Source: Staphylococcus sp. 17KM0847 (GTDB lineage Bacteria; Bacillota; Bacilli; Staphylococcales; Staphylococcaceae). Taken from it: 64,000 nucleotides of DNA. Numbering within the stretch: the first letter of the stretch is position 1; the number at the start of each line of letters is the position of its first letter. Positions 1 to 10,065 of the stretch are shown piece after piece. A program made the position numbers and the translations under genes. Location: contig NZ_CP040781.1 of NCBI RefSeq assembly GCF_013463155.1, forward strand, positions 186,001 through 250,000, in the 5' to 3' direction. The notes under the pieces are model-generated. The model was given only the letters and a program-made list of their open reading frames with translations. It made no database searches and was not told where the DNA came from.

Positions 1-1
1 C

Positions 2-169
2 TCTCCAGTAGGTGAACTTCAGTTTAAAGATAAGAAGATTGTCATCAATAATAATGAAACAGGTCAAGTTACACAAACATTGTATGATCATTATACAGGC
101 ATTCAAAGTGGTAAGTTAGATGATCCACATCATTGGCGTTTAGTAGTACCACGTTATGATCGCAAATAA
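2..169 (+). CDS. ilvE: Branched-chain amino acid aminotransferase, C-terminal end (partial)
   Basis: Only the last 55 codons lie in the window, open at the left edge. The tail begins [13 protein letters not shown] and contains LYDHYTGIQ, which matches the C-terminus of PLP-dependent class IV aminotransferases of the IlvE type. These transfer amino groups between Leu/Ile/Val and 2-oxoglutarate in the cytoplasm. The catalytic lysine lies outside the window. A very strong terminator hairpin follows at 249-297. In S. aureus ilvE also precedes the same HAD phosphatase and kinase genes, which supports the call. Confidence 0.8.
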   Translation, partial: SPVGELQFKDKKIVINNNETGQVTQTLYDHYTGIQSGKLDDPHHWRLVVPRYDRK

Positions 170-248
170 TGAGAATATTGAATTATAAGATCAATATTGA
201 GTCGGATATTCAAATATTTTATCACTATTTAAAAATAATATAGAGCCG

Positions 249-297
249 TACGAAACAGAAACTTTTAATACTGAAAAGTTTCTGTTTCGTATTTTTA
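249..297 (+). terminator. Rho-independent terminator after ilvE
   Basis: A perfect 18-bp inverted repeat (249-266 with 274-291) has a 7-nt loop and is followed by a T-run at 292-296. It separates ilvE from the next gene. Confidence 0.85.
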
Positions 298-384
298 GGT
301 TGGAATTATCCGGTAGAGAGGATCAGTAAAAGATATGAATAGAATATGTTAAAGTATGTATGATAAGACAACGGGAGATGATAT

Positions 385-1086
385 ATGATGGTACGTTGGA
401 TTTTGTTTGATAAAGATGGAACGTTAATTGAATTTGATCAAAGCTGGGTTAAAATCGGTATACAGCTTGTTGATGACGTATGTAAGCATTTTAATATTGA
501 ACAATATGAAATGTTATGTGAAGAAATAGGTATCGATGGTGACACATTTAAACCGGGAAGTATAATGGCATCGGGTTCTCTTGAAGATATGGTAAGTATT
601 TTTAATCGGTATACACAAGAGGATACATCTTCATGGGCAGCAACTCGAAGTCAACAGTTGATCGATACACGTGAACCAGAGAGTATCTTATATGAAGGGG
701 TTTCTGAGGTGCTTTACACATTAAAAGAGCGAGGCTATCACTTAGCTATTGTCACGGGAGATAATGCTTCTGGTATGCATCACTTTTTAACAACAACAGG
801 ATTTGAAACAGTGTTTGATTGTGTGATTTCAACAGATAGCCATCATTATGAAAAACCAGATGCTCGATTATTACAACCCTTGTGGGAAAAAGGTATCAAA
901 GGTGAAGAGATGGTAATGGTTGGAGATACAGATTTGGATATGCAAATGGGGTATAATGCAGGGTGCTTACGAACGGTAGGAGTACGTACAGGTTTAGGAA
1001 CACAAGCAACATTTGATAAAGCGGACATTGTACTTGATGATGTTACAAGATTATTAGCGTACTTGGATACAATATCACTTAAATAG
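385..1086 (+). CDS. HAD-family phosphatase (phosphoglycolate phosphatase-like)
   Basis: The 233-residue protein has the HAD nucleophile motif DKDGT near residues 9-13 and the Mg-binding motif VGDTDLDM near residue 178, with a helical cap between them. This is subfamily I as in Gph/PpaX phosphatases. Likely activity is hydrolysis of a small phosphorylated metabolite; the substrate cannot be read from sequence. GGAG precedes the start; the second ATG (388) is an equally possible start. It lies alone between the ilvE terminator and a convergent kinase pair. Its position matches the HAD gene after ilvE in S. aureus. Confidence 0.75.
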   Translation: MMVRWILFDKDGTLIEFDQSWVKIGIQLVDDVCKHFNIEQYEMLCEEIGIDGDTFKPGSIMASGSLEDMVSIFNRYTQEDTSSWAATRSQQLIDTREPESILYEGVSEVLYTLKERGYHLAIVTGDNASGMHHFLTTTGFETVFDCVISTDSHHYEKPDARLLQPLWEKGIKGEEMVMVGDTDLDMQMGYNAGCLRTVGVRTGLGTQATFDKADIVLDDVTRLLAYLDTISLK

Positions 1087-1087
1087 A

Positions 1088-1138
1088 AGGTAGGATGACA
1101 AAATCTTTTTGAATGTCTAAAGTGTTGTCATTCTACCT
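1088..1138. terminator. Possible hairpin between convergent genes
   Basis: A 14-bp stem with one G-U pair (1088-1101 with 1125-1138) and a long 23-nt loop lies between the HAD gene and the convergent kinase gene. There is no clear T-run, so terminator function is uncertain. Confidence 0.4.
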
Positions 1139-1195
1139 AAAAGGAATTGGGACTTTTTAATACGCTTACAGTATAATTGCGATATTGTTAATCGC

Positions 1196-1844
1196 CTAAC
1201 GCATATCGATTTGACGATGAGTTTGTATAATATGAGCTGTTTTATGAATAACATGATCGATAGAATCGGGATCATCGTACAAATCGTACTCATTAATATT
1301 GATACGAACAACGGGACATGCGTTGAATTGATTAATCCATTCATCATAACGTTTAAATAACATTTGCCAGTATTCGGGATCTGTATCCATTTCCATTTGG
1401 CGGCCGCGTGCATTGATACGATCAATAATGCTATCATAGTCAGACTCTAAGTAAATTAATACATCGGGTTTTGGAAAATAAGGTGTCATGACCATAGCAC
1501 TAAATAAATTAGAGTATGTTTCAAAATCTTCTTGTGTCATTGTACCTTGTTCTTGATGCATTTTGGCAAAGATATCAACATCTTCATAAATCGAGCGATC
1601 TTGAATGAAACCTCCGCCATATTCAAACATACGCTTTTGCTCTTTAAAACGTTCAGCCAAAAAATAAATTTGTAAATGAAAGCTCCATCGACGGAAATCA
1701 TCATAAAATTTATCTAAATAAGGATTATGATCGACATTTTCATAAGATGTACGGAAGTTGAGTTTTTTAGCGAGTGCACGCGTGAGTGATGACTTCCCGA
1801 CACCTACCGTACCGGCAATTGTAATAATAGCATCAGATGGGATA

Positions 1845-1858
<14 letters not shown>
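1196..1858 (-). CDS. Deoxynucleoside kinase (deoxyguanosine kinase type)
   Basis: The 220-residue protein has P-loop GTVGVGKSS near its N-terminus and the QDRSIYED motif near the middle, typical of the dCK/dGK kinase family that phosphorylates purine deoxynucleosides in salvage. The start at 1858 (MKNYNIPSDAI) is chosen because GGAGG lies 7 nt upstream; a longer frame to 1882 is unlikely. The start overlaps the end of the upstream paralogue by 14 bp, so the two are probably translated in tandem. Firmicutes such as Bacillus subtilis carry an equivalent dgk-dck pair encoding a dGuo kinase and a dAdo/dCyd kinase. Which paralogue has which substrate here is inferred. Confidence 0.8.
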
Positions 1859-3005
<1,147 letters not shown>

Positions 3006-3131
3006 AACATTTTTATCGAAAACAAAATTTAACATTGTTTTTTGAAACTTTGGTACACTACTTGTGTATGTCTTAAACATCAAGTGCAATATTGTAAATA
3101 GAGAGAATAAAGTAAAGAGAGGGAATAAGGA

Positions 3132-3992
3132 ATGGTTAAGCTAATCGCCACAGATATGGATGGTACACTGCTAAATGCAGCACATGAGGTATCCGAAGAA
3201 AATATCAAAGCGATACAATATGCACAATCACAGGGTATTACGGTTGTGATTGCGACAGGTCGTGCTTTTTATGAGGCACATACACCTGTTACTGAGGCGG
3301 GCTTAAAAGTCCCATATATTTGCTTAAATGGTGCAGAAGTAAGAGATGAAAGTCTTAATATTATTCATACGGCAAGTATTAATGATGAACTATACCATAG
3401 TGTACAAGAAATATTACATGAAGAAGGTATATATTATCAGCTTTATACGAATTTAGGTATTTATACAGAAGATCCTGAAAGAGATATAGAGATTTATATG
3501 GATATTGCCAAACATGCAGGACAACAAGCGAATATTGAGAAAATCCGACAACATGTTCAATATCGTATTGATCGTGGAACATTGAAAGTGGTATCGGACT
3601 ATAAACAAGTAGAAGCGGTGCCTGGTGAATTGATTATGAAAGTTTTAGCATTTGACTATGATTTAGAAAAACTGAATCGTGTTAAAGAAAAGTTAGCCAC
3701 ACATACAAATTTAGCGGTGTCTTCTTCTTCAATGGGGAATATTGAAATTACACATGTACAAGCACAAAAAGGTGTAGCACTAACCGCTATTGCTGAGCAA
3801 CTAGATATTGATAAAGAGGAAATTATGGCAATTGGTGATAACTTAAATGATGTTTCTATGCTTGAACGTGTAGGTTACCCGGTAGCAATGGCGAATGGGA
3901 TGTCGGAAGTTAAAGATATTGCAGCATTTACTACAACGAGCAATGAAGAGAGTGGCGTAGCAAAAGCAATTTATCGTGTGTTAGATATATAA
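3132..3992 (+). CDS. Cof-type HAD-IIB phosphatase
   Basis: The 286-residue protein has DMDGTLL at residues 8-14 and GDNLNDVSML near residue 236, the motif I and IV signatures of the Cof/YidA group. The large alpha/beta cap between them is characteristic of subclass IIB. Such enzymes dephosphorylate sugar phosphates, FMN or PLP; the substrate here is unknown. GAGAGGGAATAAGGA precedes the ATG. The azo1-like gene follows after 32 bp on the same strand, so the two may be co-transcribed. Confidence 0.8.
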   Translation: MVKLIATDMDGTLLNAAHEVSEENIKAIQYAQSQGITVVIATGRAFYEAHTPVTEAGLKVPYICLNGAEVRDESLNIIHTASINDELYHSVQEILHEEGIYYQLYTNLGIYTEDPERDIEIYMDIAKHAGQQANIEKIRQHVQYRIDRGTLKVVSDYKQVEAVPGELIMKVLAFDYDLEKLNRVKEKLATHTNLAVSSSSMGNIEITHVQAQKGVALTAIAEQLDIDKEEIMAIGDNLNDVSMLERVGYPVAMANGMSEVKDIAAFTTTSNEESGVAKAIYRVLDI

Positions 3993-4024
3993 AAATTAAA
4001 AAGTGATGAAAAGGATGTTGAAAT

Positions 4025-4591
4025 ATGAAAGGTCTTATTATCGTAGGAAGTGCACAGCAAGGTTCACATACAAGGGCGTTGGCACAATTTTTAAAAGAAC
4101 AAATTGAAACGCACCATGAAGAAGTCACTGTATTTGACTTGGCAGAGCAACCTATACATACATTGGATTTTACAGAGGTTAACCAAGTGCCTGAAACGTA
4201 TCAACAAAATGCTGAACAGCTGAAAAAGTTAGCACGGGAAGCGGATTTTATGATTTTAGGAACACCGAATTATCATGGTTCATATTCAGGTATTTTAAAA
4301 AATGCATTAGATCATTTAACGATGGATGATTTTAAGATGAAGCCGGTTGGTTTAGTCAATAATAGTGGAGGTATTGTAAGTGCTGAACCGCTATCACATC
4401 TTCGTGTTATCGTCCGTTCATTGTTAGGGATTGCAGTACCAACACAAATTGCGACACATGATTCTGATTATGATCGAACAGAAGATGGGACACTGTACTT
4501 GTCTAACGACGAATTTCAATTGCGTGCAAAATTATTTATTGATCAGATTTTATCATTTGCGAACAATAGTCCGTATGAACATTTGAAATAA
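4025..4591 (+). CDS. azo1: NADPH-dependent FMN reductase / azobenzene reductase (Azo1-like)
   Basis: The 188-residue flavodoxin-like protein begins [16 protein letters not shown], with the FMN phosphate-binding loop, followed by [19 protein letters not shown], which binds the isoalloxazine ring. From memory it closely resembles S. aureus Azo1, including the C-terminal NNSPYEHLK. It would reduce FMN, azo compounds or quinones with NADPH in the cytoplasm. AAAGGATG precedes the ATG. In S. aureus the sdr adhesin genes follow this gene; here a short IS-like palindrome and folE2 follow instead. Confidence 0.85.
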   Translation: MKGLIIVGSAQQGSHTRALAQFLKEQIETHHEEVTVFDLAEQPIHTLDFTEVNQVPETYQQNAEQLKKLAREADFMILGTPNYHGSYSGILKNALDHLTMDDFKMKPVGLVNNSGGIVSAEPLSHLRVIVRSLLGIAVPTQIATHDSDYDRTEDGTLYLSNDEFQLRAKLFIDQILSFANNSPYEHLK

Positions 4592-4625
4592 TAAAATAAA
4601 AACCCCCTTACATTTCATGCTTTGA

Positions 4626-4674
4626 TGTACACCCCAAAAGTTAGATTTTTAGTTGACTTTTGGGGTTTAGTACA
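4626..4674. repeat. Palindromic IS-end-like sequence at azo1-folE2 junction
   Basis: An imperfect palindrome starts TGTACACCCCAAAAGT (4626-4641) and ends ACTTTTGGGGTTTAGTACA (4656-4674). TGTA/TACA termini with a CCCCAAAAGT block resemble terminal inverted repeats of IS3-family (IS150 group) elements. A purine-rich AGGGGG followed by ATG occurs just after it (4693-4712), as in the 5' end of such elements. No transposase remains. It could also act as a weak terminator between the convergent genes. The IS origin is inference. Confidence 0.45.
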
Positions 4675-4706
4675 CTTGAGACATAAGTGTTTAGGGGGTA
4701 GCTGTT

Positions 4707-5588
4707 TTATGGTTGACGATATTTTAGTTTGGCAAAGGCATCGTGCTGATGGATGGATTCTTCATTACGACATTCAATGTCAAAGCCAGTGAGCCATGAG
4801 AGATTTACAAGGTCTGCGGCGATTAAGCGAATTAAGTCCTCTACAAAACGCGGATTTTCATAAGCACGTTCGGTCACACTTTTTTCGTCCGGACGTTTTA
4901 AAATCGGATATAACATTGAGCTGGCATTCGCTTCCATGGCGTCTAACAATATATCTTTGAAGTCCACAGGTAGTGTACGAGAAGGGTCAATATAAGCTTT
5001 AACTGTGATGATGCCACGTTGGTTGTGAGCAGAATATTCGCTGATTTCTTTCGAACATGGACAGAGCGTTGTAACTGCTGCTTCAAGAGTTAATGTTTTA
5101 TGTGTCACATGATCGTGATGTACAGCCAGACCAAATGTCACATCTGCATGTCCAACTGCTTTGATCTTTGTGATAGGACTAAGGCGATTGAAAAACCATT
5201 TACCATGTACATCGACAGCTGCACTATGCTGATGCATACGCTCTTTTAAATGATTGAGCAATTGTGTTAAGGCATCAAAGTCTAACTGAATTCCGTTGTC
5301 GTATTCGGCTTCTACAGCTTCTAAAATACGGCTCATATTAATGCCTTTTTCATCTTGATTTAAACTTGTTGAAAAGCTAAAGTTACCAGCTGTTTGAAAC
5401 TGATCAATCCATACTGGGTAAACAAGATTTTTAATACCCACTTGTTCGATTTCAAATAAAAAGTTTTTATGTGTACTTTGAAGGTCAGTCATTTCTGCTT
5501 TCGTTGTAGGTTTTGTACCTTGAATAGGGTCAACAGAACCGAAATGTTTCCAACGTCCTTCGCGTGTTGATAAATCAAATTCCGTCAT
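4707..5588 (-). CDS. folE2: GTP cyclohydrolase FolE2
   Basis: The 293-residue type IB GTP cyclohydrolase makes 7,8-dihydroneopterin triphosphate from GTP, the first step of folate synthesis, and can work with Mn rather than Zn. The conserved CPCSK segment (residues 176-180), the His-rich [11 protein letters not shown] stretch and the C-terminal [16 protein letters not shown] match the FolE2 family at full length. TGGAGGAAATAAC precedes ATG. The gene is first of three on the minus strand to be met downstream of bshB2 (49-bp gap). FolE2 often serves as the isozyme used under zinc limitation; no Zur site was recognised upstream. Confidence 0.9.
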   Translation of the reverse strand: MTEFDLSTREGRWKHFGSVDPIQGTKPTTKAEMTDLQSTHKNFLFEIEQVGIKNLVYPVWIDQFQTAGNFSFSTSLNQDEKGINMSRILEAVEAEYDNGIQLDFDALTQLLNHLKERMHQHSAAVDVHGKWFFNRLSPITKIKAVGHADVTFGLAVHHDHVTHKTLTLEAAVTTLCPCSKEISEYSAHNQRGIITVKAYIDPSRTLPVDFKDILLDAMEANASSMLYPILKRPDEKSVTERAYENPRFVEDLIRLIAADLVNLSWLTGFDIECRNEESIHQHDAFAKLKYRQP

Positions 5589-5636
5589 GTTATTTCCTCC
5601 ATAAAAATGTCACAGTATTATGGGATACTGTGCAAC

Positions 5637-6314
5637 TTATTTAAAGCGATATGTCCAAAAAGTTTCAGTTGTTAAATAGGTAGCCGCTTCACGTGGTACA
5701 CCGGGTGCATTGCCTTGAGGGTTAGCCAGTTGTTCTAAAAATGGGCCTGTTTGTGATTGGTGTGCTTGAAATGCACGCAGTTTCTGATCTTGATATGCAG
5801 AGATGTCATTGACAATATCTGGTTCCCCAAGTGCATCTACGGCATCATTGCTAAATGCGACCAGCCAAAGTTTCGGGCGTTCATTTTTAGGCATGCGTTT
5901 TACTGTGCGAACAACTGCTTCTGCTGTAGCTTCATGATCGGGGTGTACAGCATATCCAGGATAGAATGAAATAATGGTTGTAGGTTGTATTTCATCAATA
6001 AGAGATTGTACCATAGCGTCCATTTCATCGTGTGGTTCGAATTCAACGGTTTTGTCGCGTAGCCCCATTTTACGTAAATCTGTAATTCCAATCTCTTTAG
6101 CTGCTTGTTCAAGTTCTCGCTCACGAATGGCTGGTAAAGACTCACGTGTTGCGATAGGTGGATTACCAAGATTACGTCCCATCTGTCCTAAGGTTAAGCA
6201 AGCGTATGTTACAGGTATACCTTGATCAATAAAATGTGCAAGTGTGCCTGCTGAAGAAAATGTTTCATCATCAGGGTGTGGAAAGATGACTAATATATGT
6301 TTTTCAGATGTCAT
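5637..6314 (-). CDS. bshB2: Bacillithiol biosynthesis deacetylase BshB2
   Basis: The 225-residue PIG-L/LmbE-family zinc deacetylase has FPHPDDE at about residues 11-17 and AVHPDHEAT near residue 122, which supply the Zn ligands and catalytic Asp. BshB2 removes acetyl from GlcNAc-malate during synthesis of the thiol bacillithiol, and may also act on bacillithiol conjugates. A yojF-like gene lies 17 bp upstream on the same strand, as in the B. subtilis yojF-yojG pair. Start ATG is at 6314. Confidence 0.85.
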   Translation of the reverse strand: MTSEKHILVIFPHPDDETFSSAGTLAHFIDQGIPVTYACLTLGQMGRNLGNPPIATRESLPAIRERELEQAAKEIGITDLRKMGLRDKTVEFEPHDEMDAMVQSLIDEIQPTTIISFYPGYAVHPDHEATAEAVVRTVKRMPKNERPKLWLVAFSNDAVDALGEPDIVNDISAYQDQKLRAFQAHQSQTGPFLEQLANPQGNAPGVPREAATYLTTETFWTYRFK

Positions 6315-6331
6315 AAGTTTTCAACTCCCTT

Positions 6332-6700
6332 TTACGCGTCAAATGGTGTGCGACTGATTTCGAGTGCCGCAGCCAATTGTCCTTCATAATTAAAACCTGC
6401 AAGTAAGAACGCCCCATTATCTGTAACTTCATAATGTGTCAGTCCTTGAACGTATACCCATCCGCTATTGTTTAACTTGAGACCTACACGGAAAGGGTCT
6501 TTATTGCCACCTTTGAGCTGTGCATGTTGATAGGTGATTTGGATGTTACGCAAAAATGTGCCTGCATTGAACACACGTTGATCAAAATGGTTCGCATAAG
6601 CCCCGTTTGTTGTTTCAACATGCAAATAGACAGGTTCATTTGCATACTGATTTAATAATGATTGTACAGTTTCATTTGTAATCGTTTGCAAAACTTTCAC
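6332..6700 (-). CDS. YojF-like protein (DUF1806)
   Basis: This 122-residue protein of unknown function starts with GTG behind AAGGAAGG. It contains the conserved stretches YLHVETTNGAYA and FRVGLKLNNSGWVYVQGLTHYEV of the DUF1806/YojF family. It has no signal peptide or membrane segment. Pairing with bshB2 is conserved with B. subtilis yojFG, so a role linked to bacillithiol chemistry is plausible but unproven. Confidence 0.75.
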   Translation of the reverse strand: MKVLQTITNETVQSLLNQYANEPVYLHVETTNGAYANHFDQRVFNAGTFLRNIQITYQHAQLKGGNKDPFRVGLKLNNSGWVYVQGLTHYEVTDNGAFLLAGFNYEGQLAAALEISRTPFDA

Positions 6701-6793
6701 TGCCTTCCTTTTCTGTTTATCTACTCATTTTACTAAAAAGTGATTAAAATTCATATCCCCTTGCTCACTTTATTGCGTGAAATGAACAAAAGA

Positions 6794-7612
6794 TCAGAAA
6801 GACGTGTCATTTTCACGATAGTTGAGAAGTTGTTCATAACTTTCAGTATAGTGTGATAGGCATTGCGAGTCTTGCAATAGATGGTAACTTAATAAATCAA
6901 TAATAAAGTGATTAGCCAATTGTGAATTAATAAAATAAGGGTCATGCGTACTTCGTCTGTCAGCAGTAATAATAATACGTGTACAATGTTCAGCTAATGT
7001 ATCTGTTCGAAAATTTGAAATTGCAATGACTGTGGCTCCATTCGCTCGTCCGTGAGTAATACTCTTAATAATCTCTTGTGTTGAACCGCTGTTGGTTAGT
7101 GCAATAACTGTTGTTTGGGTATTGCACATATGTCCTACAACTGCCATAAGATGTGCATCGGTAATCGCAATTGTATTGAGCCCCATACGAGCAGTTCTAA
7201 AATAGAGTTCCTGTGCAGTGAGACCTGAGCTACCAATTCCAATAAAAATAATTTTTTCACTTTGCTGAATCTTTGAAACTAAAAAGTTCAAATCATTTTC
7301 AGCAATAAACTCTCCTGTATGATTGAGGATAGACATATAATGTTCATACATCGTTTGAATAGAAGGGCTGTTATCGATATGTTCAGAATGTAATTCGTGC
7401 TGAACTGCAAAGCGAAACGATTGAAAGCTGTCATAGCCTAGTTTATAAACGAAGCGTGTCACACTGGAAGATGAAACACCAACGTCGTTTGCAATAGTAT
7501 GAATGGCTCCAACATCTGAAGCGTCATGCAAGTTCGATAAGTAGGCTGCAATTTTACGGTCATTTTTAGTGAATTGATGTCGTGCTTTTTGAATACGATT
7601 TTCAACTTTCAT
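6794..7612 (-). CDS. RpiR/MurR-type transcriptional regulator
   Basis: The 272-residue protein has an N-terminal RpiR helix-turn-helix (residues about 1-77, including GAIHTIANDVGVSSSSVTRFVYKLGY) and a C-terminal SIS sugar-phosphate-binding domain from about residue 115 (IFIGIGSSGLTAQEL). The start at 7612 (MKVENRIQKA) is taken because AGAGGTG lies upstream; a longer frame to 7657 is rejected. It is divergent from the PTS-nanE-nagB operon across overlapping promoters, so it probably controls that operon in response to an amino-sugar phosphate. Repressor versus activator cannot be decided from sequence. Confidence 0.85.
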   Translation of the reverse strand: MKVENRIQKARHQFTKNDRKIAAYLSNLHDASDVGAIHTIANDVGVSSSSVTRFVYKLGYDSFQSFRFAVQHELHSEHIDNSPSIQTMYEHYMSILNHTGEFIAENDLNFLVSKIQQSEKIIFIGIGSSGLTAQELYFRTARMGLNTIAITDAHLMAVVGHMCNTQTTVIALTNSGSTQEIIKSITHGRANGATVIAISNFRTDTLAEHCTRIIITADRRSTHDPYFINSQLANHFIIDLLSYHLLQDSQCLSHYTESYEQLLNYRENDTSF

Positions 7613-7640
7613 TGTTAAAACACCTCTTTTGTACACCTTT

Positions 7641-7670
7641 TTGAAAATAAATTCCAATCAATTATATAAT
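7641..7670 (+). promoter_or_regulatory. Candidate promoter of PTS-nanE-nagB operon
   Basis: TTGAAA (7641-7646) and TATAAT (7665-7670) are separated by 18 nt. The -10 region lies inside an AATCAAT-N8-ATTGATT inverted repeat (7656-7677). Confidence 0.5.
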
Positions 7671-7677
7671 ATTGATT
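7656..7677. promoter_or_regulatory. Candidate RpiR-type operator (inverted repeat)
   Basis: A perfect 7-bp inverted repeat AATCAAT/ATTGATT with an 8-nt spacer lies between the divergent regulator and PTS genes. It overlaps the -10 regions of both candidate promoters. It is a natural operator candidate, but its AT-richness means chance is possible. Confidence 0.45.
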
Positions 7678-7688
7678 AAAAATTTCAA
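7661..7688 (-). promoter_or_regulatory. Candidate promoter of the RpiR-type regulator gene
   Basis: On the minus strand TTGAAA (complement of 7683-7688) and TATAAT (complement of 7661-7666) are spaced by 16 nt. It overlaps the divergent PTS promoter and the inverted repeat, which would allow autoregulation. Confidence 0.5.
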
Positions 7689-7841
7689 AGTGATATATTT
7701 AAAGTGTATATAGAACTTGTGAATAGGAGTTTTTGAATCTAAACGGTTGAACGATGAATCATATTTCTATATTGAAGTTTAAAGTTTTATAATCTGAAAA
7801 ATAATATAAAACAATATATAAGGAAATAGGTGGTGGATAAG

Positions 7842-9371
7842 ATGAACCGAGTCTTTGATAAAGCACAACAGTTTGGCAAATCATTTATGTTACCGATCGC
7901 AATTTTACCAGCAGCAGGACTTTTGCTTGGTATTGGAGGTGCATTGAGTAATCCGAATACAATTAAAGCCTATCCCATATTAGACATCGCATTGTTGCAG
8001 CATATTTTTGTATTAATGAGTGCAGCAGGTAATATCGTATTTCAAAACTTACCTGTCTTATTTGCGGTAGGTGTGGCAGTGGGTTTAGCTAAAAGTGATA
8101 AAGGAACAGCCGGATTAGCAGCAATTCTTGGATTTTTGATTATGAATGCAACAATGAATGGGATGTTGACAATCACAGATACATTGGCAAAGAGTGATCA
8201 ATTAGCCAAAGCAGGACAAGGTATGGCACTAGGAATTCAGACAGTGGAAACGGGTGTATTTGGCGGTATTATTGTTGGAATATTGACTGCATATTTGCAT
8301 AACAAGTACAACAAGGTGAATTTACCCCAGTTTTTAGGCTTTTTTGGGGGATCGCGTTTTGTACCTATTGTGACATCTATGGCATCTATTCTGTTAGGTG
8401 TTGTGATGTTCTTTATATGGCCGGCTGTCCAATCTGTTATTTTTGGAGCAGGTGGGCTTGTTAATAGAACGGGTGTTATTGGTACGTTCATTTATGGTTT
8501 TATTTTACGTATGTTAGGACCTTTTGGTTTACATCATATTTTTTATCTTCCATTTTGGCAAACTGCACTGGGTGGAACGATGGAGCTTAATGGCAAGTTA
8601 ATACAAGGAACCCAAAATATTTTCTTTGCTCAACTTGGTGATCCGCATATCAAACATTATTTTGAGGGTGTTTCTCGTTTTATGTCTGGTCGCTTTATTA
8701 CGATGATGTTTGGATTGCTCGGTGCAGCCTTAGCAATCTATCATACAGCACGACCAGAGAAGAAAAAAGTTGTAGGTGGTTTGATGTTATCTGCTGCTTT
8801 AACTTCATTTTTAACAGGGATTACAGAACCATTAGAATTTAGCTTTTTATTTGTTGCACCACTTTTGTATGTTGTTCATGCATTATTAGATGGATTGGCC
8901 TTTATGATGGCGGATATTTTTAACATTACAGTAGGCCAAACGTTTAGTGGAGGTTTTATTGATTTTATATTGTTTGGCGTACTACAAGGTCAAGCGAAAA
9001 CGAATTATTTATGGATTCTCCCAATAGGACTTATTTGGTTCTGTTTATATTATGTTATTTTTAGATTTTTAATTACAAAATTTAACTTTAAGACACCTGG
9101 GCGTGAAGTGGAAGAAGAGATTCAAACTGTTAAACAAAGTGAACGCGCACGTATGATTATTGAAGGATTAGGCGGTGCGGATAATATCGAAGTCGTCGAT
9201 TGTTGTGCAACGAGATTACGCGTTACGTTGATAGATGGTAGAAAATTAGATGAAACCAAAATTAAAGCGACAGAGTCCAGAGGGATTATTACGAAAGGCA
9301 ACGGTGTTCAGATTGTCTATGGTCCACATGTGACGTCAATCAAAAATGAAGTAGAAGAAGCTTTACAATAA
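7842..9371 (+). CDS. PTS transporter subunit EIIBC, glucose/N-acetylglucosamine superfamily
   Basis: The 509-residue inner-membrane protein imports and phosphorylates a sugar. An EIIC domain of about 10 membrane segments (residues about 10-400, with GLHHIFYLPFW and GITEPLEFSFLF) is followed by an EIIB domain (about 425-509) whose DCCATRLR motif carries the phosphorylated Cys at residue 455. There is no EIIA domain, so EIIA must come from elsewhere. ATG 7842 has GGTGG 8 nt upstream; an in-frame GTG at 7830 is the alternative start. The downstream nanE and nagB suggest N-acetylmannosamine or N-acetylglucosamine as substrate. Confidence 0.85.
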   Translation: MNRVFDKAQQFGKSFMLPIAILPAAGLLLGIGGALSNPNTIKAYPILDIALLQHIFVLMSAAGNIVFQNLPVLFAVGVAVGLAKSDKGTAGLAAILGFLIMNATMNGMLTITDTLAKSDQLAKAGQGMALGIQTVETGVFGGIIVGILTAYLHNKYNKVNLPQFLGFFGGSRFVPIVTSMASILLGVVMFFIWPAVQSVIFGAGGLVNRTGVIGTFIYGFILRMLGPFGLHHIFYLPFWQTALGGTMELNGKLIQGTQNIFFAQLGDPHIKHYFEGVSRFMSGRFITMMFGLLGAALAIYHTARPEKKKVVGGLMLSAALTSFLTGITEPLEFSFLFVAPLLYVVHALLDGLAFMMADIFNITVGQTFSGGFIDFILFGVLQGQAKTNYLWILPIGLIWFCLYYVIFRFLITKFNFKTPGREVEEEIQTVKQSERARMIIEGLGGADNIEVVDCCATRLRVTLIDGRKLDETKIKATESRGIITKGNGVQIVYGPHVTSIKNEVEEALQ

Positions 9372-9384
9372 GGAGAGGTTATAA

Positions 9385-10059
9385 ATGAAGTTACCACAAG
9401 GATTAATTGTATCATGTCAGGCATTAGAAGATGAGCCATTACACTCATCATATATTATGAGCAAAATGGCATTAGCTGCTAAAGAAGGTGGTGCTGTTGG
9501 CATTAGAGCAAATACTAAAGAGGATATTATAGCAATCAAGAAAGAAGTAGAGTTACCAGTAATTGGTATTGTTAAACGTGATTATCCTAATTCATCAGTG
9601 TTTATTACTGCAACACAAAAAGAAGTCGATGAACTATTAGAAAGTGGTTGCGAAGTGATTGCGTTAGATGCTACATTGCGTGCACGTCCTGTAGAGTCAC
9701 TTGAAGCACTTGTGCAATATGTACGCCAAAAGGCACCAGATGTAGAGTTAATGGCGGATATTGCAACATTAGAAGAGGCGATCAATGCAGAACACTTAGG
9801 TTTTGATTACATTGGTACAACGTTACATGGTTACACAGAGGAAACTAAAGGATGCTTACTCTATGACGATGATTTTAAGTTTTTAGTTGATGTTCTTGAA
9901 AATGTAAATCAAAGAGTGATTGCAGAAGGAAATGTTATAACGCCTGAAATGTTGAAGAAGGTATTTGATAAAGGGGTTTATGCCTCTGTAGTAGGTGGAG
10001 CGATAACACGCCCACGTGATATTACGAAGCGTTTTGTTAAAATGATTGAGGAGTCGTGA
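9385..10059 (+). CDS. nanE: N-acetylmannosamine-6-phosphate 2-epimerase
   Basis: The 224-residue TIM-barrel enzyme converts ManNAc-6-phosphate to GlcNAc-6-phosphate. Family segments visible are [42 protein letters not shown] and VIAEGNV near the end. AAGGAGAGG precedes the ATG. It lies 13 bp after the PTS gene and 6 bp before nagB, clearly one operon. The usual staphylococcal nan cluster (nanA lyase, nanK kinase) is not beside it, so this copy is linked to PTS uptake rather than sialic acid lyase. Confidence 0.88.
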   Translation: MKLPQGLIVSCQALEDEPLHSSYIMSKMALAAKEGGAVGIRANTKEDIIAIKKEVELPVIGIVKRDYPNSSVFITATQKEVDELLESGCEVIALDATLRARPVESLEALVQYVRQKAPDVELMADIATLEEAINAEHLGFDYIGTTLHGYTEETKGCLLYDDDFKFLVDVLENVNQRVIAEGNVITPEMLKKVFDKGVYASVVGGAITRPRDITKRFVKMIEES

Positions 10060-10065
10060 TGGTGT

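Noticed and set aside
3379..3582. Minus-strand reading frame inside the Cof HAD gene
   Set aside because: It is fully antisense to a gene with clear motifs and has no ribosome site; a shadow frame.
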